Origin: Sparassis latifolia
Taxonomy: Eukaryota > Basidiomycota > Agaricomycetes > Polyporales > Sparassidaceae
Assembly (NCBI GenBank): GCA_018466975.1
Contig: CM031562.1
Location: 620,001-684,000 of the forward strand
Length of the DNA: 64,000 nucleotides
Reading direction: 5' to 3'
Positions 1-12,344 of this stretch are shown piece after piece (the stretch's first letter is position 1; the number at the start of each line of letters is the position of its first letter). The notes beneath the pieces are model-generated. The model was not told the DNA's origin, ran no database searches, and saw only the letters and a program-made list of their open reading frames with translations. Position numbers and translations under genes: made by a program.

Positions 1-251
1 TGTCTCTCAGAGAATGTTTACAGTCGTAAGCTCACGCAGCTGGGGTTGTAGGTCCATGCCGCGTGCATGCCGCATGGACAGCATTGGCAACCGTTCGAAT
101 CGTTGCTCGGCGTCTAGTCTCCTTGGTATCGTACTTCTACTTATCAGCCGAGCAAGTCCAACACAGCCAGGTAAATGCTTTGCTTCTGTATAGCTGATGA
201 AATGCTCAGGTAACTAAGGATGGTCTTGTAGACGAAGTACATAGCTCTTTT

Positions 252-923
252 CATCCATTTCACGATGCGCCCTCGCCATTTAACAAGCCCACCGCGGATA
301 CTATCCTGCGCTCTGCGGACCTCGTTGAGTTTCGCGTACGGAAGAGCATCTTGATTGAGGCTTCTAGCCCTTTCGAAGGGATGTTCTCGTTGCCCCAACC
401 TCCCATTGGTGATGACCAGAGTGGCGATACTCAGGCTGAGGGTGGACTGGAAAGCAGAGACGGGCTCCCAGTCATCCCCATGGCAGAAGACAGCCGCACC
501 ATCGAGAAATTATTACGCATCTGTTATCCAGGTCGTCACCCGGCGATAGACGATTTGATGACCTTACGGACCCTGTTGGCCGCGGCGACGAAGTATGTGA
601 TGGATGAAGTTACGGAAGTCCTAAGGGATGCATTGTGTGCCTTCGCGCAAACGATGCCTCTTCAAGTTTATGCCTTTGCGATCCAATACAGATTTGAGAA
701 GGAGACGAGGGAGGCAGCACGGCGGTTCCTCAACCACAAGTTCGTCCTCGAAAATGTGCCTGAACTGGCCAATATACCTGCCAGTGCATATTGCCGACTT
801 CTCACTTACCGCGAACGTTGCAGTCAGATTGCTAGAGAGAGTCAAGACGCGATAAGGAAATTGACTTTTGCTGATGCTGGTGTGCAACAGAGTTATACTG
901 TAATATTGCTAACAACGAACTGA
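252..923 (+). pseudogene. BTB/POZ domain gene, broken (5' end unclear, C-terminal module missing)
   Basis: The frame is open from about position 201 and reads a typical start of a BTB domain (PFNKPTADTILRSADLVEF, 276-332), then a run parallel to the neighbouring BTB gene (EASSPFEGMFSLPQPP, EDSRTI, LLRICYP) and a BACK-like helical stretch ending near residue position 850 (CRLLTYRERC). No convincing ATG or first exon was found upstream; possible introns (171-209 or 210-245) would join poorly defined sequence. The Cys-rich C-terminal module and the terminal micro-exon of its intact relatives are absent, and the frame ends at 923 soon after the BACK-like part. It is most simply a truncated tandem copy of the gene at 1188. 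Family knowledge: BTB domains mediate dimerisation and often link substrates to cullin-3 ligases; no function is claimed here. Confidence 0.6.
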
Positions 924-1148
924 CGTATTTCTGCTACCAGCTTTTGCAAGATTTTGAGCGATAACCGGGAGATTCTGCGACATAAGTATATACTTCACGC
1001 TGGATCCACAATGTGGATCCAGCGCCACATGTTTACCGCGTGCAAAACCACAGAAGCCCCTGTGACTCCTGACGTCTATCTCCCTTGGTATCGCACCCTC
1101 ATCAGTGAGCCTACCTCGCCAGTGAGTATCTCTAAGTTGCGCCAACGA

Positions 1149-1156
1149 GTATAAAT
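1149..1156 (+). promoter_or_regulatory. TATA box of the BTB gene at 1188
   Basis: TATAAATT lies 39 bp upstream of the ATG at 1188. It is the only strong TATA match just upstream of this gene and would put the transcription start very close to the ATG. Confidence 0.45.
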
Positions 1157-1187
1157 TACGATCAACTTGATCATTTCGGTGGCAGGA

Positions 1188-2248
1188 ATGCTGACGATGA
1201 CAGACAATCAGCTTGAACCGCCCGCCCCCCAGGTTACCAATGCATCTCCACCGTTTGATAAACCTACGGCAGACATAATTCTACGTTCGTCCGACCGCGT
1301 CGATTTCCGCGTGAAGAAAGCCATCCTTGCCGAGACATCTACGTTCTTCGACACCATGTTCGCTCTGCCTCAGCCATCCCTCAGTGTAGGGGAGGTGACG
1401 CGCATCGAGGCCGATGGCTCAGAAGCTGATTACAAGGATGGTCTCGCGGTAGTCCATATTACCGAGGATAGCAGGACAATCGACTGCCTCTTGCGCATTT
1501 GCTATCCCCTGCGGAATCCAGTCATAACCGATTTATCGGAACTACGACGTCTTCTGACATCAGTAACCAAGTATGCTATGGATGAAACTATGGAAGTACT
1601 CAGGGAGCGACTCCATAGTCTTGCTCAGGAGATACCACTCCAAGTGTATGCAGTCGCGATCCAGCTCAGCTTCGAGAAGGAAGCGAGAGAGGCGGCAAAG
1701 CATTTTCTGGCATGTCAGGCTCCCGTCATGTACGTGCCGGAGCTCGAGGAAATTTCGGGCGGTGTATATCACCGACTCCTGGACTACCGCACAAGATGCG
1801 GCAAGGAAGCCAAGGGGCTGGTATCCTCGGAAATGAGATGGTTGCCAAGCGAAGATTGGCCGTGGTTTTCCTGCCACAACGGACCGTGTGCTAAAGCCGG
1901 GGTTGATGTTACCGTGACGTTCGGGGGAGGCCGAAGAACATCAGGATATCCGAAAATGTGGTGGTGGCAGCATGTGCATCGCATGGCGTGCGTGTTGGAG
2001 GCCACTCCATGTGGGAAGATGCTGTATACAACTGGTTTAATGGATCAAGCCTTACAGGACGCCGCAGCCTGTACTAGTTGTCGTGTCACCGCTCATGTAA
2101 AACTGAGGAGATTCATGGACTTACTTGTGGCAGAGGTGGACAGAGTTACTTCTAAGGTAAGAACGTTATACCGTTAGTCTCTGTGGATATTTTCCAATAT
2201 TGATTTCTGTGCTCATGTCCTCGATAGGTAGCACTGGAGATTAAATAG
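1188..2248 (+). CDS. BTB/POZ domain protein with terminal micro-exon
   Basis: Exon 1 is 1188-2156 and exon 2 is 2228-2248; the 71-nt intron 2157-2227 is phase 0. The product is about 329 aa. The BTB domain lies at about residues 25-130 (PFDKPTADIILRSSDRVDF, FDTMFALPQP, EDSRTIDCLLRICYP). A helical BACK-like part follows, then a C-terminal module with spaced Cys (FSCHNGPC, CTSC). The last exon codes only for VALEIK and stop, matching the ends of three other BTB genes or remnants in the window, so the splice is favoured over reading through to the stop at 2177. ATG 1188 (MLTM) is chosen because the paralogue at 10228-11966 also starts MLT; ATG 1197 is possible. It sits directly behind a broken copy of itself, a tandem duplication. 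Confidence 0.8.
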
Positions 2249-3038
2249 GAAAGTGCGTGTTCGGCAGCTGGGTCGGTACGGCGTGATAAATGACTTGGTA
2301 GCGAAGCGTTGGGTGAGAAATAAAATCTTACAGTCTGCAAGACTTTCCGTGCAATCCTGTCGTTCATCGTACTCATTTTTAGTGAGTTGTAATCTCCAAA
2401 TTGCTACAGTCATCGCAGTGCCACCACTCTCCGCCCCAGCCGAGTTGGTGTGAGAAACCATTCGACGGCTCCCTGTGTACGGTGCCTACCTAAATCTGAG
2501 GACGTCGCCTATTCTTATGTGTCCTCGTTGGTCGATCGTGTCACATCTGGTCAGGACAATGAATTAAGGACATATTTCGTGCGAAGTATGCTCGATGCAA
2601 ATGAGGGGCACCCCAGACGGACTATTTCTGCTACCAGCTTTTAGAAGTTACTTATTTGACGAATGACTGTACGAGCCCGGAGGACCCACTGGATCTCTCT
2701 TATTCTCATGCAGAGTAATGATGTATCCTATCTATTAGTGTTCGCCCCGTTAGTACGACATGAGGACACATCGCATGCCACGAGAATGCAGATAATTGCC
2801 TCAGCACATTTCACGGCAGTATCTATCTCCCTTGGAATCACACCTCAATCAGCGAGTTCACCGGGTCTTACCAGTGAATATTCAGATCCGACAGGATCGA
2901 GGGAATATCGTTGAATCATCCTTGACTGTCGCGAGTCGACTCGCGGTGAACGGTCAGGTGATACATGTGCACGTGGTGTTTCAGTGGCGTTCAGTTCGGC
3001 TCGGCGTTGACTCGGAGTCGGCGTATATATCTCTGACC
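2249..3038. other. Intergenic region with remnants of the BTB tandem unit
   Basis: No gene is supported. Two short blocks repeat sequence around the first two BTB genes: CTGCTACCAGCTTTT occurs at about 931-945 and 2627-2641, and the block reading TATCTCCCTTGG occurs near 1076 and 2820. This suggests a third, lost BTB unit between 2249 and 2900. A TATATAT run at 3023-3029 lies just before the ATG of the next gene. Confidence 0.4.
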
Positions 3039-4169
3039 ATGTTTGCCCGACTTTCCATACCATCCCGATATTCATCGTATCAGAGTCTACGCGGCGATCT
3101 CAGCGGCTTACAATTCCCTACATATTCACATTCACACTGGCGGGCACGACGATGCCGGTGTCCTCACTCTTTATCCAAGCCGTTGGTGCGGTACACCGTT
3201 CGACATTTCTCCGCACAACGCCCTCCCGCGTCCTCGGACAGCGACAAGCCGGCACAATTCGTTCGAAGAACTTTGCTTAGGGAAAACATCTACACCTGGC
3301 CGAATCTACTAACGGTGTCGCGTATTCTTGCATGTCCCGTGCTCGGCTGGTCGATCGTGCACGACAACTTCCACCTTGCGACTGCTCTCCTGGCCTATGC
3401 CGGTGTGACTGATCTGGTCTGCTTTTATACTTGCTCGCTTGGAGGTCCATTTCTTGAGTTTGCTTCCGAAGGTCGATGGCTTCCTTGCTCGCCGTTTCAA
3501 CATGGGCACTGTCCTGGGCACCATCCTGGATCCTGCCGCTGACAAGACCCTCATGACTACTCTGACCGTGACACTTAGCATGAGGGGTCTCCTCCCAGGT
3601 GAGTGGTGTGCACACCTCTTACCAACATGTGAACCCTTACACGTGTGCGCGGCAGTGCCTTTAGCGGTCATCATCCTCGGCCGTGATGTTCTGCTGAGTT
3701 TGTCCGCCTTTTATATCCGCTACACTTCGCTGCCGCATCCAGTAAGCAGTCCATACTTTTCAGGCTTAATTTTAATGTATCTATTTCTCCTGAACTCAGA
3801 AAACATGGAGTCGGTACTGGGATTTCTCCATACCCTCGGCTGAAGTGCATCCTACAGTAATAAGCAAGGTTCGTATGTCCAGCATGCTAGGCAGTCCATT
3901 ATTTCTTGAGGTCGTCAGATCAACACTGCATTACAATTACTTTTGATGGGTGTCACAACTATCAGCCCCTTGCTGTCCCCGCTCGACCTCGGCTTTGCGT
4001 TGCAGGCATTACAGTGAGTTCATGCTCCTCCTCTTCCAATCAACTGACACAGGAAACATCCTTGCTAAGGTGGATCGTCGCGACGACTACCATATGGAGT
4101 GGAGCCTCCTACCTCTTCACAAAAGACGCCGTACGCATCCTATCCGCAAAGCGCAAACCTCCGCCATGA
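3039..4169 (+). CDS. CRD1: Cardiolipin synthase (CDP-alcohol phosphatidyltransferase), mitochondrial
   Basis: Condenses CDP-diacylglycerol with phosphatidylglycerol to make cardiolipin in the inner mitochondrial membrane. Exons: 3039-3416, 3472-3598, 3656-3741, 3800-3868, 3919-4013, 4070-4169; five introns of about 50-58 nt; about 284 aa. The family signature D-G-x2-A-R-x8-G-x3-D-x3-D is complete and starts at the beginning of exon 2 (DGFLARRFNMGTVLGTILD, then PAAD). The N-terminus is Arg/Ser-rich and lacks acidic residues early on, as expected of a mitochondrial presequence. Upstream of the signature, NIYTWPNLLTVSRI is typical of the family, and several hydrophobic segments follow (LAVIILGRDVLL, IVATTTIWSGASYLF). 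The intron 3869-3918 has a slightly unusual donor (GTTCGT). The exon 5/6 join was chosen because it yields ALQWIVATTTIW; the nearer AG at 4051 gives a stop. It ends 114 bp from the convergent spindle-pole gene. Confidence 0.93.
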
Positions 4170-4283
4170 CCGCGCCCACGAGTCATAGAGATCCTGAACC
4201 GTAACGCATACCAAAAACCGTACAAATACAGATACATCAGCTCTAATACGAAATACAGACGAGCAAGATTATGCAAGATTATG

Positions 4284-7200
4284 TCATAAATTATTCGTTC
4301 TCAAGGGTTTGACAGTCCTGTGTTGCCGCACTTCTTCTAACGCCGCCGTGATGGCCTCTCTCGACGCACACTGTTCTCTCCATGAATTACTTGCGTGTCT
4401 GCAAGGCGAGCTCAAATTCAGAAAATCATCGGAGGATGGAAGGCGAGTGAACGTACTTCGAACGCATGATGAACACAACAGCTCGGACGACACCCTTCAA
4501 GGTCCGTTTTCTTGTTACCGGTGATGGAGGATCAGCAGCAGGGTACCCGATTTTGGAAATGGCGGACAAAATTTTCTCCTCGCTGAACCGAACTTTAGAA
4601 GGTCGCAATGTACAATGTAAGGCGCGTGAATGAGCTCACTTTCGTTGTAGCCGTGCTAAGAGCGCAAGCAAATATCGCTTCTGGTATCCGAGATCACATC
4701 GTAGGGTGGATTCGCGAACGAACTTGGCTTTAAGGTAGCGAATTTGCACGATCAGGCCCTTACACTCCTTGTTGTGCTGTATCCGTATCGCGGCGAGCTG
4801 ATTATCGTCTCTAGAGATCGAGGTGTGCCGGTCAGTCATCGTTACTCGACATACAGAACGCAGCACTCACGCAGCGCACAGATGGGTTTTGAGTTGCTTC
4901 GTAATTGCTCTTACCTTCTCACGCTGGCTGTCGAGCTCATCCTTGAGCACGCGGATTTGCGTCTGAGATTGTTTATGCGACCTCTCTGACTTAGCGTCTT
5001 GCTGCTTCCGCTCTTCTTCCAGCCGATCCTTCTGGGCACGCAGCAGCTTGAGGTCTCGGCCGAAGGCCTCCGCATCCTTCCGCACGCGTTGTAGGTCAGT
5101 CTCCAGTACGGCAACGTTGTTTGCAAAGTCGCTCTTCTCGGCTGCGATGCGGTTCTTCTCTGACTCGGCTCGGTGAAGCTCTTCCGTCTGATCGGACAAG
5201 GCACGGCGAAGATCCTCTACTTCGAGGAGGTGCAAGTCGAGCTGATGACGCCGATTGTTATGCGAAGTTTGAGAAGCCGTGTACTCGTCGCGAAGTTTGT
5301 TCATGTTCTGCGGTCGATTCATCGCTTCCAATATGTGGTGGAACCAGCGTGAGAACTCACCTCTGAAACTTGGCCGTAGCGGCGTTGGAGGTCCTTGTAA
5401 TTGGTCGACAGCAGGGAACGCTCTTGACGTAGTTGCTCGATGGTGTCCGCGTTTTCAGCAACTCGCAGCTCTAATCGACGAGCCTGCTGTTCGGCGTTTA
5501 CGGTCGCTGATGAAGTGTGAACTTATGACAATTTCCGAGGTGGTGATTGGAACGTACTTCGCAACTCTCCCTCTAGCTCTTGGTTTTCCTGCTTGACGCG
5601 GTGCAGGTGCTGTTTGACCTCAGCCATATCCTGGTCCGCTTGCTGGTGAGCGGGTGCGAAACCCTCTATAAGAGGCTACTTACAGACTCCGTACGCCGAA
5701 GTTGTATTGCAACTTCGTCCTTTTCTCGCTGTGCACGAGATTGCTCTGTTGTCAGGCTTCTGAGACGCGCACGCTCAGTCTTCAGATCTGTCTCGAGGTC
5801 GTCTATCACGCGTTTAGCTTTGTTGAGCTCCTGGAGGAACAGTTAGGCATCCTAAAAGGAGAACAGGAGAACATTCAACGGACCGATTTGATATCTGCTC
5901 GAGCTTTCTCTCCAGCTCGCTCTGTCTCAGCAAACCTCTGGATCTCATTCTTTGCTTCACGCACCTCCAGGTTCAGTCTTTTTGCTGCGTCCTGGAGAAC
6001 AGCTTTTTCCCCGAGAAGTTTACGCTTCTCTTGATCCCATGCTTTCTTCATGGATGCGAGCTGGGCGTTCACCGTCTGGAGACTTGCACGAAGAGCTTCA
6101 CTCGTCTTTGTGGGCGGTGTGGGCGGCTCCGTCGCAAGGCTCATATCTGATGCGTCAAACATGGAGCTGTCGTGCATCTGTGAGTGAGAAGAATTTGCAA
6201 TTGACAATGCCAAGCCGTTACCTTTCGTCGCCATCCGCCGGAGAAGCCAAGTCATGAAGGTGAAACTTTGTACGACACTTCCTGCATCGTGCCCTCTGAA
6301 GCCGGTGGTAACGCCGATCTTCTTTCCGGGACAACCGAGCTATCTCGTCCTCAAGAGCAACGATCTTTGTACGCGCGTCTTCAAGTTGTTTCGTAAGACC
6401 CACGACACCCATGCCGGCATCCTCGAGTCTGTCGAGCTTGTCGTCAATGCTTTCGTTGGCGCGGTCCAGTTCCTGCTGCAACCGGGCAATCTCTTGTACC
6501 AATGGGGATACTGTCGGATCATGAATAGTGGTCTGAAGCCAAGAAAGCTACATAACATGAAATGTCAGGTGCGGCCTAATGACATTGGGAATATAACACC
6601 TACGTCTCGTAGAGGCCCTCCCGGGGTCTTGGGGCTCTTCATAGACATCGCAAGGATCTGACGATGCATGGGGGAGATGCCACTGCCGTTGCTTCTGCCG
6701 GGAGTACTGGAAAATGCGTTTGTCCTGAGCGATTTGATCCTATCCAGAAGGTCTTCATTCTCCTTCTCAAGCATCTCTATTCGGGCGTCCTTTGCCTTCT
6801 CTATAGCTTTGCGCGATGGAGACTGGCTCACTATGGTATTTAAGCGTGCAATCTCTTTGTGGGCGTCGTCGAGCTCTTCTTCCAAGGCATCAATTTCGGC
6901 TTGCACATCTCTTGCGACTTCACTGTGGGATGGACCGACTTGGGACCTGGACCTCTCTTGCTCGCGTTCCATGGCGCGCTCGAGAGTGTTGACTTTGGCT
7001 TTGAGGGCGATCACCTCCTGTTCATCGGCCAACATCTTGCTTTCAGCCGCTTCCAAGGCTTCTTCCATCTGGCGTGCCAACTCCGATGCCTTGTCAGCTT
7101 CATTAGCGAGCCGGTCTATTTCATCCTTGTCCTGCTCGGCGTCCGAAGCCATGTATGCGACCTTGTCCTCTGCGACGGCCAGTTCTTCTTGGAGACTTTC

Positions 7201-9831
7201 TGCACGCGCAATTGCAGCGCTTGCATCTGCATCGAGCTTTGACACATAAGTCTTGGAATCGCGCAACGCATCCTGGGCCTTCTGGATGTCCTCCTCAAGA
7301 GTCCGAATTCGCCGCTGGGTATGGGCAAGCTCATCCGACTTGGCTTGTAGCTCGTCCTCGAGACCTGACGCAACGCGCCTCTCCTCCTGCAGCTCCTTCT
7401 CAAGTACATCCATCCGCTCGTCGGCTTTCATGACTTCGTCCTCCAGCTCCCTGATCTGTACGTTGGCGTTCTTGAGGTCGCCCATAACTTGCGCGACACG
7501 TTCGTTGGAGACATTCAGCTCTGCACCAAGGTCCTTGCCGCTTCGCAGCGCATCTTCCGCTTTTCTGAGCCGTTCCGCAAGCACTTCCTTCTCCACCACC
7601 CTGACGGCCATCTGTTTCTCCACCTCTTTGACAGCTTGCATCTTGTCTTCTTCCGTCCTTTTCACCGCCTGTTGCGCCTCCTCGGCCTTTAGCTCGAGTT
7701 CTTGCACGATCCGCTCAACTCCCCGTTCCACTTCGCCCATCCGGTCCCTATATCTGTCCTTGTCCTTGGCCCTCTCTCCTTGCTCGACCAAGAGCGCCGC
7801 TTCTGCCTGCTCCTTCTCTCGCTTGCACTGCTCCAGCTCTTCCTTCAGTTCTTCCACTACCTCCTCCAGTGCAGCTTTCTCTTCTTCGTCCTCCGCTACG
7901 TCTCCGAGTCCAATGCCGGGTCCCGCACTGACCCGCCTTCCACCTCCGCTTGACCTACGTCTCGGTGGCTCTTGTGCGGCAGGAGACCTCTCACCTTCTG
8001 CCGCAGGACCATACTTCTCCTCGTACTCCTTTAGCCGAATCACGAGCGTCTCGTTCTCCTCCTGCAACCGCCGGTTCAGCCCGTACATGTAGTTGTTCAG
8101 TTTCACCGCGTTAAATCGGCCCACTCCGTGTCCACGCTCACCGAGGCCCATGACAGGATCAAATGACGCGTTCGCTCGCGCGTAAGTAGTCAGATCGTGC
8201 GAGGACGCGGTGGAGACGAACGACGCGCGATCCACTGCGGGGTCGTACGGGGACTGAGCGCCAGGGGGCGAGTCGGACTGTGCGACTGAGCCCGCCTCTG
8301 AGCCTGAGGCGGACTCAGACTCGGATGGTGCCCATGCGTGCGCGAGAGGGTGGGAGAGCCTTGGCCCAAGCTGGGAGCGAGGCGTTGCCCCCGCGAAAGC
8401 AGACCGCAGGTTTACGCTGGGCGTCATCTGCAATTGCGACTGCTGTCTGTCTGCTATGCGGTGAGGGTGCGGAGTAGGGTATTTCATACGCGGGCGGGCG
8501 GTGGAGTTGATGACCGACAGCAGGAAGGAACGTTTGTGCGCCGCATACGGCGTCGCTAGGTCTTCGTGTTCGTGATCTTCGGTGACTTCGCTGAGCTCTT
8601 CTTCGTGCTCATCAGGTGCCTGCAGCGGCTTGGGCTGCGGCGTGACTGATGAGAGAGGCGCAAACCGTGCTCGGGGACGTGCATGGAAGACTGGTGTTGG
8701 GGTGAACATTGCTGACGGTGCGGGTGAAGACATCGCAGTGGACATCGGCATAGGTGTTTGCATACCGCGCATACTGTGATCTTCAGTCTGCGTGGGGGCT
8801 TCGTCCGATGAGAATGTTGGTTCCCTGTGATCGTCTTGACCCTGCTCGCTGACCTCCTCTGGATTGAGCACCTCAGTCGGTTCATAAGTGTTCTCGATCT
8901 CTGCCACGGATTCCGCCTCATGCGTCTCGTCTTCGACTTGTATCACCGGAGCAGGAGAAGCGGTGACCGATCGGGGAAGCGGTACTGCGAATAGCGAGAG
9001 AGGTGAAGCTGCGGCGGACCGGACATACGAGATTGAATGGTTGCTCTGTGGTGTCGAGTGCGAAGACGACGACGACGAGGAAGGGGTCGTGTGAGTGAGT
9101 GACGGTGTGCGCGTGCGCGTGCGCGACAGTGGTCGGCGAATCGCTACGTGTCGCATCTTGTCGAACGGGGATGGCTGAATCCATAGTCAATAAGGCTGTG
9201 CGGTATAGGCGGAAGTACATACCTTCGCCTCTGTGCGCAGACTCACGGAGTAGTCGTACTTCTTGCTCGGTGTGACGGCATCGTCCATCGCCGGGGAATT
9301 AGGGCGACTGACGGATTCCAAAGCGTCAGAGATGTCCATGTCTACGTCTATATCACCGCCGATATCGTCTGCGATCGTCTGGGGAACATAGCTACCCTGG
9401 ACAGAGCTCTCTGTCTCCTGGTCGCTAGTCCGGATATCCGAGTCACCTTTATCATGGGAGTGGGCATCGGGAAGGCTGGGAATGGAGCTCACGTCGAAGC
9501 TATCTTGGACTACAGGTTGGACGGCACTGCCACGTGAGGCAGACAACGCAGACTTGGACGAGCGCGACGCAATAGAGTGAGCGAAGCGGGCCGTACTCGA
9601 CGCACTTGACGGAGCTTTGATAGTGGAAGTAGCGGTATGGTTAGACAAAGCAGGGGTGGAATGTATCGGCAAGGAGAGATCCATGTCATCGTTCGTGGTC
9701 TCGTTAGATTCCGACGGTTGTTCGGCAGAATCTTCGAAGCCGGGTAGAGATGGTAAGGACGGCATGTCTTTTCCCTCCACTGCCTGGATGCGGCGCCAGA
9801 CGCGCGAGGGGGTCTCGAGCATTGCAGCCAT
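4284..9831 (-). CDS. Spindle pole body coiled-coil protein with PACT-like C-terminus (pericentrin/Pcp1/Spc110 type)
   Basis: Exons on the minus strand: 9831-9223, 9174-6604, 6547-6222, 6166-5884, 5830-5684, 5642-5558, 5506-5361, 5307-4871, 4810-4640, 4582-4457, 4398-4284. Every junction is GT/AG and frame-consistent; about 1671 aa. The N-terminus starts MAAMLETPSRVWRRIQ and contains DMPSLPSLPGFED, the short acidic/proline motif seen in fungal gamma-tubulin-complex anchors. Ser-rich disordered sequence follows, then KLNNYMYGLNRRLQEENE and more than 1000 residues of heptad coiled coil. Exons 9-11 carry the PACT-like targeting segment (HNKECKGLIVQIRYLKAKF, DLGYQKRYLLALLARLQ, then EEKILSAISKIGYP and LKGVVRAVVFIMR). 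In the family this segment binds calmodulin and docks the protein on the spindle pole body, while the N-terminus recruits gamma-tubulin complexes. Exon 3 has a CRKCRTKF stretch of unknown role. The exact orthologue (Pcp1 or ApsB type) cannot be settled from sequence alone. Confidence 0.85.
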
Positions 9832-10227
9832 CGCAGTGAATTTTCTGGTGTAGATCAAATCAATGAAATTGTTGCTACAAGATATGCCACATACCACAAC
9901 AGTACAGCGCGGGCACTTCTTTCAATCAGCAAGTCTTCCTTCCGAAACAAATACGTTTCTGAGGATTTCAGAGCAAAGTCTGTATAACCATGAGAATGTT
10001 TCGCTGGAGAAAGGGCCAAAGGCGGATGTCCCTCGCGTCGCGTCGCGCCGCGCTTGAACATATCACGTGATGCTGTCACCAAACAGGCGCCCATAACTTT
10101 GCCAACGGGCCGGGCAAGGATCTCAAACTTGAATCCTTGAATCATCATCCACAACTGGATATCCAAGGTACAGTAAAGGACTTATTGAACTTAGGAAACT
10201 TCGCCTCATGCGGGCCTTACACTACTG
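9832..10227. other. Intergenic region between two minus-strand genes
   Basis: It holds the 5' flank of the spindle-pole gene and the 3' flank of the double-BTB gene. No further coding sequence or repeat was recognised. Confidence 0.4.
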
Positions 10228-11966
10228 TCATCTGATTTCGATTGATACCTGTGAAGTAAACACCAAGTTTTAGGACCCCCATTGATATACAGCAAACAAC
10301 ATACTCTGGACACCACGTAGTCAATCTTGCTTGCCAGTCCTACACTGCAATTCCAGAGGTCTTGAAAAGTACTGGGCTCGCATATTATACAAGTCTGTGC
10401 ATCGGCAATGGCAGGCCCCAGCAGCTTGGCATCCTTGGCCGTTTCTCCGTCTGGTTTCTCCTCCAGCTCCAACGCGACGCGACGGACGTACCCACGCCAC
10501 CAGCACCCGATGTACGCGCGATAATTCTCTGTTTGAGCTCGGTGACCACAATTGCAACAAATGATGTTTCGGGTTTGCATAAATGCACGGTCGAGTTTTC
10601 CGCCATTTAGGTCCTCTTCCACTTTACTGCTTGCAGCCTTTGCGCAGTCCTTGTGGTACTTCAAAAGGCGATGATATGTCCCTGCTGATATGCCTTTGAG
10701 ATCCTCCGCAGAATGGTCCTTGATCCGGACGCGCAACACAACACGCGCCGCTTGTTTCCCTTCCAGGTCCCACTGGTGCACACAAGCGATGGCGTACGCG
10801 CGCAATGGTCGTTCTTGAGCAAATTTCGCAAATATCTCTCGAAGCCGTTTCATTGCGGTAGCCATCTGGTATTTTTTTGCCACACGCAGGAGCACTCCCG
10901 CCCATTCGAGGTCTTCTACTTCCTGATCTTCGACGGGGTAGCAAAATCTGAGGAGCGCCGTTAACGTTCTACTGTCTTCTGTGACAACAATCATGCCAGT
11001 TGGCCGGCGTGAGCTTGGCTCGTGCTTCGTATACATCACATCTTTCTCTGTTCCTGTGAACATGTGCCGGAAAACTGGAGATGCGATACTCAATATTGAA
11101 GTATGGACGCAAAATTCTACCGCGTCCGAAGTGCACAGAACAGCGTCTGCGTCGCTCAAATCGAACGGGTACTCAGCAGCGGTCGTCTTGTGCTCCGATG
11201 GATTTATCAGCCCGCAATCGTGGAACCTGTTGTCTGGTTTTTCTGCGGGTGTCTCCCGGTGCTCCTCCGGCCTCCCTGATTTCTTGGCGGATTTTTTCCG
11301 AAGTTTGGATGACCTAAATGAACTCGGCGGCTGTTCAGGTTCTGAGGGCTCCCCAGCGAGGGAGGCCTTCAGGAGTTTGAAGTACACCTCCACCGGCATC
11401 TCCTCCAATCCAGGATAATATGTGTTGCACCACTCATCCTGCAGATACTTCTCGGCGGCCAGCATTTCAGCCTTGAACCCCAACTCGTACGCGATCATGT
11501 ACACGCCCATTGGCTCCTTCTCCGCCACCGCGACCAGCTGCTTGCGGAGGGACACCATAAACGGATCCATCACATACTTGAGAGCGGCGCGGAGCACGGG
11601 CACGAGCTCGTCGAGCGTCGCGAGCTCGGGCGGGTCGAAGGGGTAGCAAAACCGCAGGAGTGCGTCGAGCGTCTTGCTGTCCTCCGCGACATCGACAACG
11701 GGCAGCCCATCGCACTGCTGCGAGTCGGGCGGCTGCGGGCAGCTGAACATGCCCTCGAAGAACACCGACGCCTCGGCGAGGATGGCGTTGCGGACGCGGA
11801 ACTTCACTCTGTCAGATGTGCGCAGGATCGTGTCGGCGTTGGGCTTGTCGAAGGGATAGGGGGCATCGGTGTCCGTCGCAAGCATCGTCGCAGAAACGTT
11901 GGTGTCGGCCGTGAGCTTCGCTCGCTTAGCTGGCTTTTTGAACGGAGGAATCTCTGCAGTAAGCAT
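10228..11966 (-). CDS. Double BTB/POZ protein with terminal micro-exon
   Basis: Exon 1 is 11966-10305 (minus) and exon 2 is 10248-10228; the 56-nt intron is phase 0. About 560 aa. Two BTB domains stand in tandem: the first at about residues 35-130 (PFDKPNADTILRTSDRVKF, EDSKTLDALLRFCYP), the second at about 265-370 (YPFDLSDADAVLCTSDAVEF, EDSRTLTALLRFCYP). Each is followed by a BACK-like helical part with PL/PM-x-x-Y-x-I-A. The C-terminal module has Cys pairs (ICCNCGH, CIICEP). The micro-exon encodes VSIEIR and stop; reading through the intron instead gives an unconserved tail ending at 10206. MLTAEIPP at 11966 is preferred over the longer reading from 12044. The basic KKPAKRAKL near the N-terminus could be a nuclear localisation signal. 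Confidence 0.82.
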
Positions 11967-12344
11967 TGTTGAACTCGGACAATTGAAGATTGGTCTGATG
12001 GTGGTAGAGAGCCTGCTATAGGGGCCATTCACGGTGAGGGTCACAGTGACGTCACGTCGCTGTTATCTAAGGGTAGGTTCGACACGTTAACTGCCGAAGA
12101 TGAACGTTGAACAGCACCCCCTCATACCCTAGTTATACATAGTCCGGCAGCCCAGTTGGCATCGCTTGCTCCTTTACTTCTGCCTTAGGAAGGGCATACG
12201 CCGACTCGGCATTGCAGAGGATGTCTACGCCTTGACGGTTTGCAAAGCCAAAGGGTGTTAAGTTCTTCAATAAATGAAATATCTTGTGTGTCTACACCAT
12301 TCTGCCTCACCCCGCTCATTCCAATGGCTGCATCATAAATTCAG
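11967..12344. other. Intergenic region
   Basis: 5' flank of the double-BTB gene. No gene, repeat or clear promoter element was recognised. Confidence 0.35.

Noticed and set aside
861..876. TTGACTTTTGCTGATG in the broken BTB gene equals part of the TIR of the element at 44237-44686
   Set aside because: A single 16-base match in a 64-kb comparison is expected about once by chance, and no partner end was found nearby.
7253..8092. 279-aa plus-strand Ser-rich frame
   Set aside because: Antisense shadow of the Glu/Lys-rich coiled coil of the spindle-pole gene; coiled-coil codons read as Ser/Leu on the other strand.
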